Positions 24,265-33,359 of a DNA stretch of 43,714 bases are shown in pieces. The stretch spans positions 1-43,714 of the forward strand of contig JROS01000052.1 of assembly GCA_000769715.1 (NCBI GenBank), written 5' to 3'. The notes below the pieces were generated by a model. It was not told the origin of the DNA. It did no database searches and saw nothing but the letters and a program-made list of their open reading frames with translations. Source of the stretch: Desulfobulbus sp. Tol-SR. GTDB lineage: Bacteria > Desulfobacterota > Desulfobulbia > Desulfobulbales > Desulfocapsaceae. Positions within the stretch are counted from its first letter, which is position 1, and every line of letters starts with the position of its first letter. The translations under genes were made by a program, and so were the position numbers.

Positions 24265-24364
24265 GACAATTCTCCTTCTTCATTCAATTCATCCAACGGA
24301 TGCACCATCTCATCATTACCTTCCCCTTGTCGTTGATATAAGGGAGCGACCGGAATCATCAGGG

Positions 24365-24550
24365 TCATTCATTCTCCCGACGTTCTTTTTTCCGTCGCTC
24401 CTTCTCCTTGAAGTGGATGGCACAGGATGAGCGGTACTTGCAGTAAAAAGCCGCATCGTTGCAGAAAAGGCAGGCATCACAGAGATAGTATTTATGTTTG
24501 AGACACATATGGGACGTCTCTACGTCCGGGTGATTCCTGCATTTTCCCAT
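24365..24550 (-). CDS. Small Cys/His-rich protein (61 aa)
   Basis: Begins MGKCRNHPDVETSHMCLKHK and contains C-x2-H, C-x2-H, C-x2-C and further Cys/His (LCDACLFC, YCKYRSSCAIH). This arrangement resembles a B-box-type zinc finger. It ends in a Lys/Arg/Glu-rich tail. Two zinc ions could be bound. Starts 27 bases after the folD stop. The ribosome-binding site is weak. No function known. Confidence 0.65.
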   Translation of the reverse strand: MGKCRNHPDVETSHMCLKHKYYLCDACLFCNDAAFYCKYRSSCAIHFKEKERRKKERRENE

Positions 24551-24577
24551 TACACCATCTGTCGGCCCCCACCGCGC

Positions 24578-25468
24578 CTATGCGAGGCGCAGCCAGGCCG
24601 ATTTCACCGTATTCTTCATCAGCATTGCGATCGTCATCGGGCCGACACCACCAGGTACTGGCGTGATCTTGCCGGCAATTTTCTTCGCCGCCTCAAAATC
24701 GACGTCGCCCTTGAGGATCGCCTTACCCGTTGTTTCGTTGACCCCGACCCGGTTGACACCGACATCGATAACCGTAGCGCCGGGTTTGATCCACTCGGGT
24801 TTGACGAGATCAGGCACGCCGGCGGCAACGATGAGGATATCGGCCCGCTTGCAGTGGGCGGCGAGATCCTTGGTCCGGGTATGAACGATGGTCACCGTGC
24901 TGTTGGCACCCGCTCCTTTCTGGGCCATCATCATCGCGATCGGCTTGCCGACGATGTTCGAGCGGCCGACAACGACCACCTCGGCTCCCGAAGTTTCGGT
25001 GCCGGAGCGGACGATCAGTTCCTGAATGCCCGCCGGGGTACAGGGCGGGTACTTGACCTCGCTGCCGCCGATCATCAGACGGCCGACGTTGACCGGGTGG
25101 AAGCCGTCGACATCCTTGTCCGGATCAATGGCGTTGAGGACCTTCTTCTCATCGATATGCTTGGGGATAGGCAGCTGAACGAGGATGCCGTCGATGGTCG
25201 GGTCATTGTTGTATTTGTCGATCAGGGCGAGGAGGTCGGCCTCGGAGATGTCCACCGGCTGGCTGTCCTGTACCTCATGGAAACCGAGTTCCTCGGCTGT
25301 CTTGATCTTCAGGGTCACGTAGCTGATCGAGGCCGGATTCTCGCCGACCAGGATAGTGACCAGCCCCGGGCCCCTGCCATGTTTGGCCTTCATCTGCCTG
25401 ACTTCTTCGGACAACTCCGCAAGGATCTCCTTGCGGATCTGGGTTCCGCTGATAAGCTCTGCAGTCAT
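24578..25468 (-). CDS. folD: Methylene-THF dehydrogenase / methenyl-THF cyclohydrolase (296 aa)
   Basis: Bifunctional enzyme converting formyl-THF-derived methenyl-THF to methylene-THF. The catalytic YVTLKIK motif (Tyr and Lys) is near residue 50, DGILVQLPIPKHID near 95, and DKDVDGFHPVNVGRL near 120. The Rossmann segment has VVVGRSNIVGKPIAMMMAQ near 167, and the C-terminal TPVPGGVGPMTIAML signature is present. Length and motifs are complete. Ribosome-binding site GGAG before the ATG. Follows fhs, separated by a terminator-like hairpin. Confidence 0.97.
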   Translation of the reverse strand: MTAELISGTQIRKEILAELSEEVRQMKAKHGRGPGLVTILVGENPASISYVTLKIKTAEELGFHEVQDSQPVDISEADLLALIDKYNNDPTIDGILVQLPIPKHIDEKKVLNAIDPDKDVDGFHPVNVGRLMIGGSEVKYPPCTPAGIQELIVRSGTETSGAEVVVVGRSNIVGKPIAMMMAQKGAGANSTVTIVHTRTKDLAAHCKRADILIVAAGVPDLVKPEWIKPGATVIDVGVNRVGVNETTGKAILKGDVDFEAAKKIAGKITPVPGGVGPMTIAMLMKNTVKSAWLRLA

Positions 25469-25495
25469 GCTGTTCTCCTTCAGGTTGAAAATACT

Positions 25496-25547
25496 AAAAA
25501 ACCTTCTGTTACCGGCGGGTTGACGGTAAATTGGTCCGCCCGCCGGT
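25496..25547 (-). terminator. Terminator-like hairpin between fhs and folD
   Basis: Nine-base stem ACCGGCGGG/CCCGCCGGT (25511-25519 and 25539-25547) beginning 13 bases after the fhs stop. On the minus strand a run of six T lies nine bases beyond the stem. The gap before the T-run makes it a weak terminator or attenuator. Confidence 0.5.
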
Positions 25548-25560
25548 CATACCTGATCGA

Positions 25561-27333
25561 TTAGAACACACCCTTGACCTTGCCGGTCTCGACATCGACA
25601 TCGACCCGCTTGAAGGCCGGGTTGGAACTGGTCCCAGGCATCAGGCTGATGGCCCCGGCCACCGGCACGATGAAACCGGCGCCGCCATAGGTCAGGACCT
25701 CGCGGATGGTCAGCCGCCAATTCTTCGGCACACCCTTGATTGACGGATTATCGGAGAGCGACAGGTGGGTCTTGACCATGCAGATACCCATTTTGGACAG
25801 TTTCGGATCGGCCTGGAGCCTCTCGACGGATTTGGCGGCCGCCGGAGAGAAATCAACGCCATCGGCGCCGTAGACCTCCTTGGCGATCAGTTCGATACGG
25901 TCCTTGATCGGCATATCGAGATCGTAGAGGAATTTGAAATCATTCTTGTCTTCGCAGGCCTCGACCACGGTCTTGGCGAACTCGATGGCACCTTCGCCAC
26001 CATATTCCCAATGCCTGGAGAGGGCGACCCTGGCGCCTTCGGCCTCGCACAGCTCACGGACCTTGGCGATCTCGGCATCGGTGTCGGTAAAGAAGGCATT
26101 GATACAGACGACCGGGCTGATGCCGGCCTTGCGGACGTTGCGGATGTGGTGGATGAGGTTGGCACAGCCCTTGGCCACCCACTCGACGTTCTCGGTCTTA
26201 TACTCTACCGGCATGGCCTTGCCGGGGACCGGCACCGGAGCGCCGCCATGGCACTTGAGGGCGCGAATGGTGGCGACGACAACGGCGCAGTCCGGTTTGA
26301 GGCCGGAATAGCGGCACTTGAGGTTCCAGAATTTCTCGAAGCCGATGTCGGCACCGAAACCGGATTCGGTTACATGGTAGTCGGCCAGCTTGAGGCCGAT
26401 GCGATCGGCGATGATCGAGCTCTGGCCGATGGCGATGTTGGCAAACGGGCCGGCATGGACGATGACCGGCTGCCCCTCCAGAGTCTGCATCAGGGACGGA
26501 TTGATGGCCTCGACCATCCAGGCGGTCATCGCCCCGGCGACCTGCAGGTCCTCGGTGGTCACCGGTTTGCCGGTCTTCGAGTAGGCGACGACGATCTTGC
26601 CCATTCTCTCCCGCATATCCTTGAGGTCGGTGGCCAACGACAGGATGGCCATGACCTCGGAGGAGACGGCGATGCCGAACTTCGATTTCATCATGAAGCC
26701 GTCGGTCTTGCCGTTGACGCCGTCGATGCCGATGATGATGTTGCGCAGGGACTGGCAGCAGAAATCCATGATGAAGCCCATCTCGACGTTGGTCGGGTCG
26801 ATGTCGAGCCGCTTCATGCCGGACAGCCGCTCCAGCTGCTCGTCATTATAATTCCTTTCATGCTGCAGCCTGGAGGTCAAAGCGACCATGGCCAGGTTGT
26901 GGGCGTTCATGATGGCGTTGATGTCGCCGGTGAAGCCGAGGGAGAACGGAGTCAGCGGGATACACTGGGCGAGACCGCCGCCGGCTGCCGAACCTTTGAT
27001 GTTCATCGTCGGCCCACCGGAAGGCTGACGGATGGCGGCACAGACCTTCTTGCCTATTTTGCCCAAACCCTGAACAAGACCCATGGAGGATGTCGATTTG
27101 CCTTCGCCAAGCGGCGTCGGGGTGATGGCGGTAACGTCGATGTACTTGCCGTTCGGCTTGTCTTTCAAGCGTTCAAGCACCCTACGGAAATCAATCTTGG
27201 CGATGTAATGCCCGTGGGGAAGCAATTCATCCTTGGTGAGGCCCAACTGCTCGCCGATCTCGTAGATCGTCTTCATCGTTTTTTCAGCGTCTTCAGCAAT
27301 TTCCCAGTCCTGGTGTTTTGTTGGATCTAACAT
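25561..27333 (-). CDS. fhs: Formate-tetrahydrofolate ligase (590 aa)
   Basis: ATP-dependent condensation of formate with THF, the first folate step of the methyl branch. Nucleotide-binding loop [16 protein letters not shown] near residue 90, [20 protein letters not shown] near 120, [12 protein letters not shown] near 155, and the C-terminal [19 protein letters not shown]...NP signature. Slightly longer than the common 556-residue form because of about 30 extra N-terminal residues ([20 protein letters not shown]), typical of acetogen and sulfate-reducer copies. First gene of its transcript, divergent from the second RACo gene. Confidence 0.97.
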   Translation of the reverse strand: MLDPTKHQDWEIAEDAEKTMKTIYEIGEQLGLTKDELLPHGHYIAKIDFRRVLERLKDKPNGKYIDVTAITPTPLGEGKSTSSMGLVQGLGKIGKKVCAAIRQPSGGPTMNIKGSAAGGGLAQCIPLTPFSLGFTGDINAIMNAHNLAMVALTSRLQHERNYNDEQLERLSGMKRLDIDPTNVEMGFIMDFCCQSLRNIIIGIDGVNGKTDGFMMKSKFGIAVSSEVMAILSLATDLKDMRERMGKIVVAYSKTGKPVTTEDLQVAGAMTAWMVEAINPSLMQTLEGQPVIVHAGPFANIAIGQSSIIADRIGLKLADYHVTESGFGADIGFEKFWNLKCRYSGLKPDCAVVVATIRALKCHGGAPVPVPGKAMPVEYKTENVEWVAKGCANLIHHIRNVRKAGISPVVCINAFFTDTDAEIAKVRELCEAEGARVALSRHWEYGGEGAIEFAKTVVEACEDKNDFKFLYDLDMPIKDRIELIAKEVYGADGVDFSPAAAKSVERLQADPKLSKMGICMVKTHLSLSDNPSIKGVPKNWRLTIREVLTYGGAGFIVPVAGAISLMPGTSSNPAFKRVDVDVETGKVKGVF

Positions 27334-27761
27334 ATGGAATTCCTTTCACGTTGTTTCGACCCACGGGATGGCCAAAATTGATTGATGAAGTTCTGCATCA
27401 GAATGTTGGGCACAATTCGCCCAACCTGCAACATTCCCACACTGCTTTCCCCCGGATAATCGCCATTCTCGCTGCCCGAGGCCCCCGACCGCCTCAGATC
27501 AGCCCTCATTCCGGAGACATACCCTTCCCTTATCGCCAGAAAACATTAAAAAACGGGCAACCACGCAATCCATTGAGTTGTAAAGTTTAATTGAAAGAAG
27601 TTGTAGCTTAACGACCACGTCAAAGCAACTCATTTCTTCATGGGAAACAGCATTCTTACTGATAAATAAATGTGATATATATATTCAGACATATTAATCG
27701 ACCGCACCTATTTTCCCTGGTATTCTTGTCATATGCAAGTATTTTTTCGATGAGGTTGAAA
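27334..27761. other. Divergent promoter region between fhs and the second RACo
   Basis: About 430 bases with no convincing gene. It must carry two divergent promoters. Its right half (27590-27760) is AT-rich, and TTACTG followed after 16 bases by TATATA near 27657-27684 is a weak plus-strand promoter candidate. A perfect inverted repeat sits nearer fhs (separate entry). A 60-codon frame at 27327-27509 overlaps the fhs start and has no protein-like features. Confidence 0.5.
27405..27425. promoter_or_regulatory. Inverted repeat GTTGGGC-N7-GCCCAAC upstream of fhs
   Basis: Seven-base perfect arms, 21 bases in total, centred about 82 bases before the fhs start codon. The size and symmetry suit a dimeric regulator's operator. 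In RNA it would form only a short hairpin without a U-tract. I do not recognise the site as that of a named regulator. Confidence 0.45.
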
Positions 27762-29687
27762 ATGACTCACCGGATCCGGTTTCTCCCTGAAAATGTCTCT
27801 ATCGATGTGGAGACTGACGAGAGTATCCTGACGGCCGCTGCCGCCGCCGGTATTTATATACACGCCGCCTGCGGCGGCGAGGGTGTCTGCGGCAAGTGCA
27901 GGATTCAACTGGAGCGGGGGGACGTCAGGAACACCCACGGGACTGGTCTGACCGAAAAGGAATATGGTGAGGGCATCAGGCTGGCCTGCACCTCCAGAGT
28001 CGTTTCCGACCTGGTCGTTCGCATCCCGGATACCGTCGGCGCGGATGGCAGATCCCTCGCCTGCCGGCCGAAGACCACGCGGCCCTTATCGGCCCGATCC
28101 CTCGAGACGCTGGTCGGCACATGGGAAACAGCGCCTCCGGTCCGCAAGATCGCCCTCCATCTGCCGCCGCCGACCCTGGACGACAACATCTCCGACATGC
28201 AGCGCCTGCTGCGCGGCATCCGCCAGACGCTGCCCGATAGCCCCGAACCGTATTACGACCACACCGAACTGCTGAAGGAACTTCCTTTCATGCTGCGCGA
28301 GGCGAACTGGCACGTCACCGTCATCCTCCTGCACGGCAAACACGCCGAAGATCCCGAGACCATCATCGCCGTCGAGGAGGGCGACACCACCGACCGGCTG
28401 TACGGGCTGGCCTGCGACATCGGCACCACCACCGTCTGCGGGCAGCTCATCGACCTCAACACCGGCGCAACGATCGCCGAGTCCTCGAGCTACAACGCCC
28501 AGGTGTCCTGCGGCGCCGACATTATCTCACGCATCATCTATTCGCTGAAGGATCACGGCCTCAAGACCCTGCAGAACAAGGTCGTCTCCACCATCAATAC
28601 CGTGATCGAGGATGTCTGCCGCAAGGCCACCATCTACCCCAGCGACATCAGCTACATCATGACGGCCGGCAATACCGTCATGGCCCACCTCCTCCTCGGC
28701 ATCAGCCCGAGGTTCATCCGCGAGGCGCCCTATGTGCCGGGGATCAGCATCTTCCCGCTGACCAGGGCGGCCGAGCTCGGGATCATGGCCCACCCCTCGG
28801 TACGGATCTACCTCTACCCCTGCGTCTCCTCCTATGTCGGCGGCGACATCGTCGCCGGGGTGCACGCCTGCCGGATGCATGACAGCGATGAGATCAGCCT
28901 CTTCATCGACATCGGCACCAACGGCGAGATCGTCGTCGGCAACCGCGAGTGGCTGATCTGCGCTGCCTGTTCGGCCGGTCCGGCCTTTGAGGGCGGGGGC
29001 ATCAAGTACGGAATGCGGGCCAGTCCCGGGGCCATCGAGAACTGCCACATCCACCCCGAAACCCTTGACCCGATGATCGTCACCGTCGGCAACACCCTGC
29101 CGCGCGGCATCTGCGGCTCGGGGTTGATCGCCATCGTCGCCGAAATGCTGGCTACCGGCATCATCGACCAACGCGGCAAATTCAGCCGCTCTCTGAAGCA
29201 CCCGCGAATCAGACAGGGGACGGACGGATGGGAATTCGTGCTGGTCTGGTCGCGCGATTCTCTGACCGGGGAGGACATCGTCCTGACCGAAATCGACCTC
29301 GACAACCTGATCCGGGCCAAAGGGGCCCTGTTCGCCGGCTACCAGACCCTGCTCGAATCGGTGGGGCTCAGTTTCGACAATCTCGACCGGGTCATCCTCG
29401 CCGGCAATTTCGGCGCCCATATCGATCTCGAACGGGCCATCGCCATCGGTCTGCTCCCCGACCTCGACCGCAACCGATTCTTCTACCTCGGCAACGCCTC
29501 ACTGCTCGGCTGCCGGATCAGCCTCACCGACCAACGCCGCTTCATTGAGCGGGCACAGGTACGGTCATTGATGACCAACATGGAACTCTCCGACAATCCC
29601 GGCTTCATGAACCATTATGTCGCGGCGCTGTTTCTGCCGCACACCGACCTGAGGCTTTTCCCGACCGCCGGCAGGAACCGGGCCTGA
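27762..29687 (+). CDS. Second RACo-like corrinoid-protein activator (641 aa)
   Basis: The only confident plus-strand gene. Start chosen at ATG 27762 with GAGG seven bases upstream; the frame is open to 27672 but that stretch is promoter-like. Same layout as the 20968-22911 gene. The [2Fe-2S] ferredoxin has CGGEGVCGKC near residue 35 and the fourth Cys in RLACTSR. The ASKHA ATPase domain has ACDIGTTTVCGQLID, TAGNTVM, FIDIGTNGEI, CSAGPAFEGGGI, GICGSGLI and ILAGNFGAHIDL. The linker region between the domains differs most. It may activate the same CFeSP under other conditions, or another corrinoid protein such as a methyltransferase elsewhere in the genome. Confidence 0.88.
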   Translation: MTHRIRFLPENVSIDVETDESILTAAAAAGIYIHAACGGEGVCGKCRIQLERGDVRNTHGTGLTEKEYGEGIRLACTSRVVSDLVVRIPDTVGADGRSLACRPKTTRPLSARSLETLVGTWETAPPVRKIALHLPPPTLDDNISDMQRLLRGIRQTLPDSPEPYYDHTELLKELPFMLREANWHVTVILLHGKHAEDPETIIAVEEGDTTDRLYGLACDIGTTTVCGQLIDLNTGATIAESSSYNAQVSCGADIISRIIYSLKDHGLKTLQNKVVSTINTVIEDVCRKATIYPSDISYIMTAGNTVMAHLLLGISPRFIREAPYVPGISIFPLTRAAELGIMAHPSVRIYLYPCVSSYVGGDIVAGVHACRMHDSDEISLFIDIGTNGEIVVGNREWLICAACSAGPAFEGGGIKYGMRASPGAIENCHIHPETLDPMIVTVGNTLPRGICGSGLIAIVAEMLATGIIDQRGKFSRSLKHPRIRQGTDGWEFVLVWSRDSLTGEDIVLTEIDLDNLIRAKGALFAGYQTLLESVGLSFDNLDRVILAGNFGAHIDLERAIAIGLLPDLDRNRFFYLGNASLLGCRISLTDQRRFIERAQVRSLMTNMELSDNPGFMNHYVAALFLPHTDLRLFPTAGRNRA

Positions 29688-29724
29688 CCCCGCCCGGCCG
29701 TCACCGGGACAGCTTGAGAGATGC

Positions 29725-31230
29725 TCACTCGACGACGGCCATCTTCTCCATCGCCGCCACATCCACTTCGGCCAGCGGGAAATGGAGGGAGAAGGCGGTG
29801 CCGACTCCCGGTTCCGACTGCACGTCGATATAGCCGTTGTGGGCCTCGACCACGCTCTTGACAAGCGCGAGCCCCAGGCCGGAACCGGTGATGTGGCGGG
29901 TCGCCTTGCCCTTGACCCGGAAGAAGCGGTCGAAGATATGCGGCAGGTCCTCCTTGCCGATCCCGATCCCGGAGTCCCGGACGACGAGACAGGCCTGGCC
30001 CCCGGCCAGGGAAGTGGCGATCTCTATCCGCCCCCCTTCCGGCGTGTACTTGATCGCATTGGAGATGATGTTGAGGAAGGCGGTACGGAGGTGATCGTAA
30101 TCGACATTGATCCACCAGTCCTGCCGGCAGGGTTTGTATTCCAGCTGCAATCCCTTGCCCTGCGCCTGCGGAGTGACGATGTCGATGATATCGGCAAGGA
30201 TTTCGTGCCCCCGCACCGGTTCCAACCGGAAGATCACGGTGCCGCTCTCGAGCTTGGACAGGTTGAGGAGGTTTTCGATCAGCTGCAGCAGATCCCGGGT
30301 ACGGACGATCATCCGTTTGTGCAGGGCGTTGCAGGAGTGCAACGCCTCATACTGACAGTCGACCTGGAGGGCGTAGATCATCTGCTCGATCGAAGCGAGC
30401 GGCGATTTCAGTTCGTGGGCCACCATCGCCACGAAATCCGATTTCATCCGGTCGATTTCCTTGTGGGTGCTGATATCCTCGAATACCGTCACCGATCCGA
30501 GGATCCCGCCACCGCTGGACCGTACCGGCGAACAGTGGGCCCGGAGGAAACGACGGGAGATCGATCCGGGAGCGAACTCCCGGGTCACCACCTGCGAGCC
30601 GTCGATGGCCTCGCAGACCATTTCCACCGCCGCCCCGTCCCTGATCGACGCCGCCAGCGGCTTGCCGACGACCGGATCGGTCTGGATCTCGAGGATGTTG
30701 ATGGCCGCCGGGTTGTGGTGGACCACTACCCCTTCGCGATCGGTGATGATCACCGCCTCGGCCATACAGCCGAAGACCGTCTTCAACCGGCTCTGTTCCT
30801 GGTTGATCGCCGCCAGGCTGAGGGTGCGCTCCTCGCGGAGCTGTTCCGCCTCGGCCTGCAGCCGCAGCTTGTCGACCGCCTTGCCGACGACGATCCTGAT
30901 ATAATCGGGGGTGAAGGGTTTGCCGACGAAGTCGAAGGCCCCCTGCTTCATCGCCGAAACCGCCTTCGACACCGTCGCGAAGCCGGTGATGACGATAACC
31001 TCGATTTCCGGTCGGTTCTCCTTGACCCAGTTGAGCACGGCGAAGCCGTCGATGCCCGGCATCATCAGATCGAGCAGGAGGATGTCGCACCTCCCGGCCC
31101 CGATCATCTCGATGCCCCGTTCACCGCTTTCAGCCTTGGTGATGACATAGTCCTTTCCCGCCAGGGCCCGTTCAACCCCGTCGCGGATTACCTTCTCATC
31201 GTCTACGATCAGGATGCGGATTGCGTCCAT
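29725..31230 (-). CDS. REC-PAS-histidine kinase hybrid (501 aa)
   Basis: Start at ATG 31230 with GGAGAG upstream. An N-terminal receiver domain (phospho-acceptor in DILLLDLMMPG at about residue 51, VITGFAT, KPFTPD) is followed by a short coiled coil and a PAS domain (about 150-260). HisKA comes next with AMVAHELKSPLASIEQ near 275, then a full HATPase_c domain (NIISNAIKYTP, DSGIGIGKEDLPHIFDRFFR, GSGLGLALVK). A receiver placed in front of the kinase means its activity is probably set by another phosphodonor. It is the last gene of the metF transcript, 82 bases after the single-domain regulator, and convergent with the second RACo gene. Soluble, no membrane helices. Confidence 0.92.
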   Translation of the reverse strand: MDAIRILIVDDEKVIRDGVERALAGKDYVITKAESGERGIEMIGAGRCDILLLDLMMPGIDGFAVLNWVKENRPEIEVIVITGFATVSKAVSAMKQGAFDFVGKPFTPDYIRIVVGKAVDKLRLQAEAEQLREERTLSLAAINQEQSRLKTVFGCMAEAVIITDREGVVVHHNPAAINILEIQTDPVVGKPLAASIRDGAAVEMVCEAIDGSQVVTREFAPGSISRRFLRAHCSPVRSSGGGILGSVTVFEDISTHKEIDRMKSDFVAMVAHELKSPLASIEQMIYALQVDCQYEALHSCNALHKRMIVRTRDLLQLIENLLNLSKLESGTVIFRLEPVRGHEILADIIDIVTPQAQGKGLQLEYKPCRQDWWINVDYDHLRTAFLNIISNAIKYTPEGGRIEIATSLAGGQACLVVRDSGIGIGKEDLPHIFDRFFRVKGKATRHITGSGLGLALVKSVVEAHNGYIDVQSEPGVGTAFSLHFPLAEVDVAAMEKMAVVE

Positions 31231-31270
31231 AGCTCTCTCCGGCCGGCGAGTAACGTTCACCGAAGCGCCC

Positions 31271-31303
31271 CCGGTTCCCTCCCGGGCCAGCGAAGGGAAC
31301 CGG
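31271..31303 (-). other. Hairpin between response regulator and hybrid kinase genes
   Basis: Ten-base perfect stem CCGGTTCCCT/AGGGAACCGG with a 13-base loop, starting ten bases after the regulator stop. No U-tract on the minus strand, so likely a processing or stability element. Confidence 0.5.
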
Positions 31304-31312
31304 AAAACCGGA

Positions 31313-31699
31313 TCACTTCAGCCAGTGTTTGATAAGATTGAGAAGCTCCGTCGGTTCGACCGGTTTCGGCATGTAATCCTCGGCCTGACTCTCCAGCATG
31401 TCACGGTGGGTGTAGGTGCTGGTCGTGACCCGGTCGGCCACCGCCGTCAGCAGGATGATCGGTATCTTCGCCGTTTGCGGATCGGCCTTGAGCTTGGCGC
31501 AGGCCTCGTGTCCGTTCATCACCGGCATCATCACATCGAGGACAATCAGATCGGGTTTCTCCTCGGCCACGGCCTCGAGCCCCTCGGCCCCGTCATAGGC
31601 CACCCGGACATCGTAGCCCCCGTTCGCGACTATGACCTTGACCGCCTCGACAAAATCAGGATCATCATCCACCAGCAGTACCTTTTTCTTGTCAGCCAT
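31313..31699 (-). CDS. Single-domain response regulator (128 aa)
   Basis: Receiver domain only. The acidic triplet DDD follows LLV near residue 10. The phospho-acceptor is in LIVLDVMMPVMNG near residue 54, the switch threonine in ILLTAVAD and the lysine in PKPVEPTELL. A slightly long beta4-alpha4 loop (RVTTSTYTHRDMLESQAEDY) is of the type seen in delta-proteobacterial regulators. Ribosome-binding site GGAGGAGAG. Sits 48 bases after metF and before the hybrid kinase, suggesting that this regulator and the kinases in the same operon form one relay tied to methyl-branch expression. Confidence 0.9.
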   Translation of the reverse strand: MADKKKVLLVDDDPDFVEAVKVIVANGGYDVRVAYDGAEGLEAVAEEKPDLIVLDVMMPVMNGHEACAKLKADPQTAKIPIILLTAVADRVTTSTYTHRDMLESQAEDYMPKPVEPTELLNLIKHWLK

Positions 31700-31747
31700 A
31701 TCTCTCCTCCATTGGTCGTACAGCGTTATCTTGCGGCTTCTTTTGTC

Positions 31748-32674
31748 TCAGTCTACAACCGGCCGGGGCAGTAATCCAGCCCCACCGATGATTTCCTGCA
31801 GTTTTTCCTCCCATTCGATCGCCATCACATGGACCCCGGCGATCCCCTCCATCTCCTTGAGCTGATGGATGAGTTCGATGCACATCTCAATGCCCTTGGC
31901 GGACTGCTTCTCCTTCGGTTCGTCGGCAATGCGCTTGATCACCGCGTCGGGGATGTCCATGCCGGCGACCATCTTCTTCATGAACTTGGCCATCCCGGCC
32001 GACTTGAGCGGAGTCACCCCGGCCAGGATCTTGACCTTCTCGTGCAGCCCCTGGCGTTTGGCATCCTCCAGGTAGACCTTGAACTTGTCGAGATTGTAGA
32101 TGCACTGGGTCTGGACGAAATCGGCACCGGCCATCATCTTCATCTTCAACCGGGGCACCCTGATCTCGAACGGGTCGGCGAAGGGGTTGACCGCGCAGCC
32201 GATGAAAAACTTCGGCGCCCCATCGAGCTTCTGGCCGGACGGGAAGGTCCCCTCGTCGCGCATCGTCTTGACCAGATGGATCAGCTGCATCGAGTCGATG
32301 TCGAAGACGTTCTTGGCCTGGGGATCGTCGCCGAATTTCTGGTGATCGCCGGACAGGCAGAGCATGTTGCGCACCCCCAGCGCCGAGGCCCCGAGCAGGT
32401 CGGACTGCAGGGCGATGCGGTTGCGGTCGCGCACCACCATCTGCAGCAGGGGCTCGATCCCCATCTCCTTGAGCAGCATGCAGCCGGCGACCGAGCTCAT
32501 CCGCACCACCGAGGTCTGGTTGTCGGTGACGTTGCAGGCGTCGACGTTGCCCTTGACATAGGCCGCCTTCTTCCGCACGATCTCCGGATCGGCGCCGCGG
32601 GGCGGACCGCATTCGGCCGTCACGGCGAAATGGCCGGCGGCGAGGACCTTTTCCAGATTGCTTCCCGCTTTCAT
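31748..32674 (-). CDS. metF: Methylene-THF reductase catalytic subunit (308 aa)
   Basis: TIM-barrel enzyme that reduces methylene-THF to methyl-THF. N-terminal FAVTAECGPPRGADPE carries the catalytic Glu. NVTDNQTSVVRMSS is near residue 50, the conserved RDRNRIALQSDLLGASALG near 80, LSGDHQKFGDDPQ near 105, and ADFVQTQCIYNLDKF near 190. The start ATG shares one base with the metV stop (TGATG), so the two are coupled. In Moorella this protein pairs with MetV and HdrABC-MvhD, lacks NAD(P)H activity by itself and belongs to a larger bifurcation-type complex. The same gene set is present here. Confidence 0.95.
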   Translation of the reverse strand: MKAGSNLEKVLAAGHFAVTAECGPPRGADPEIVRKKAAYVKGNVDACNVTDNQTSVVRMSSVAGCMLLKEMGIEPLLQMVVRDRNRIALQSDLLGASALGVRNMLCLSGDHQKFGDDPQAKNVFDIDSMQLIHLVKTMRDEGTFPSGQKLDGAPKFFIGCAVNPFADPFEIRVPRLKMKMMAGADFVQTQCIYNLDKFKVYLEDAKRQGLHEKVKILAGVTPLKSAGMAKFMKKMVAGMDIPDAVIKRIADEPKEKQSAKGIEMCIELIHQLKEMEGIAGVHVMAIEWEEKLQEIIGGAGLLPRPVVD

Positions 32675-33339
32675 CAGATCATATCCTCCCTGACAATGCG
32701 GCGAGGGCCGCCATCTCTTGAGGTGTTCCATCCCTTGTAGGGTTTCAGCCTGGTGTAGTTGTCCATCTGGTCCAGCGCCTTGAGCCGGTCGATGATCAGC
32801 TGCCAGCCGCAGGGGGTGTCCTTGCCGACCTCGCAGTGCCCCTGTACCGATCCGCCGCAGGGCCCATGGAACAGCGACTTGGCGCAACGGGTCACCGGGC
32901 AGATCCCCCCGGTCAGGTGCAGCACGCAGTCGCCGCAGCCCTGGCAGCGCTCGGCCCACTCGCCCTGGCGTTCGGTGACACCGAGGAAACCGGTGTTGAT
33001 CCCCGGCAAGAGCGGCGTGGAGGTGTACTTTTCGGCCAGGAACTGGATGCCGGCGCCGCAGGCGATCGACAGCACCGCCTGGTAGTCATGGACATAGGAG
33101 CGCATCTGTTCGATATACTCGGGATCGCACTGGCGCTCGAGACAGACCTCCTTGATCGTTATCTTCTTTCCCGCGGTCTCCCGCGCCAGGCGCAGGGTCG
33201 AGGACAGCACCTGGACCTCCTTCTCCCCGCCCACCCGGCACACCGTCACGCAGCCATAGCAGCCGGCAACGACAATCCGGTCATAGGGATCGACCATCTC
33301 CAGAATCTCCTCGATGGGTTTCGGCGTTCCTGTGATCAT
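32674..33339 (-). CDS. metV: MetV, iron-sulfur partner of methylene-THF reductase (221 aa)
   Basis: The family is often annotated as methylenetetrahydrofolate reductase C-terminal domain protein. N-terminal Cys motif VAGCYGCVTVCRVGGEKE, a middle part KEVCLERQCDPEYIEQ and SIACGAGIQFLAEKY, then a C-terminal cluster-binding segment with CQGCGDCVLHLTGGICPVTRCAKSLFHGPCGG split over about 35 residues. The many cysteines suit one or two [4Fe-4S] clusters and a zinc site, passing electrons from HdrABC-MvhD to MetF. Begins 20 bases after mvhD with AGGAGGAG upstream. Confidence 0.93.
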   Translation of the reverse strand: MITGTPKPIEEILEMVDPYDRIVVAGCYGCVTVCRVGGEKEVQVLSSTLRLARETAGKKITIKEVCLERQCDPEYIEQMRSYVHDYQAVLSIACGAGIQFLAEKYTSTPLLPGINTGFLGVTERQGEWAERCQGCGDCVLHLTGGICPVTRCAKSLFHGPCGGSVQGHCEVGKDTPCGWQLIIDRLKALDQMDNYTRLKPYKGWNTSRDGGPRRIVREDMI

Positions 33340-33359
33340 TGCACTCCTCCTGAGGCCGG

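Noticed and set aside
27672-27761. A 30-residue N-terminal extension of the second RACo
   Set aside because: The stretch is AT-rich and promoter-like, has no ribosome-binding site, and homology begins at MTHRIRFLPE, where GAGG is correctly spaced.
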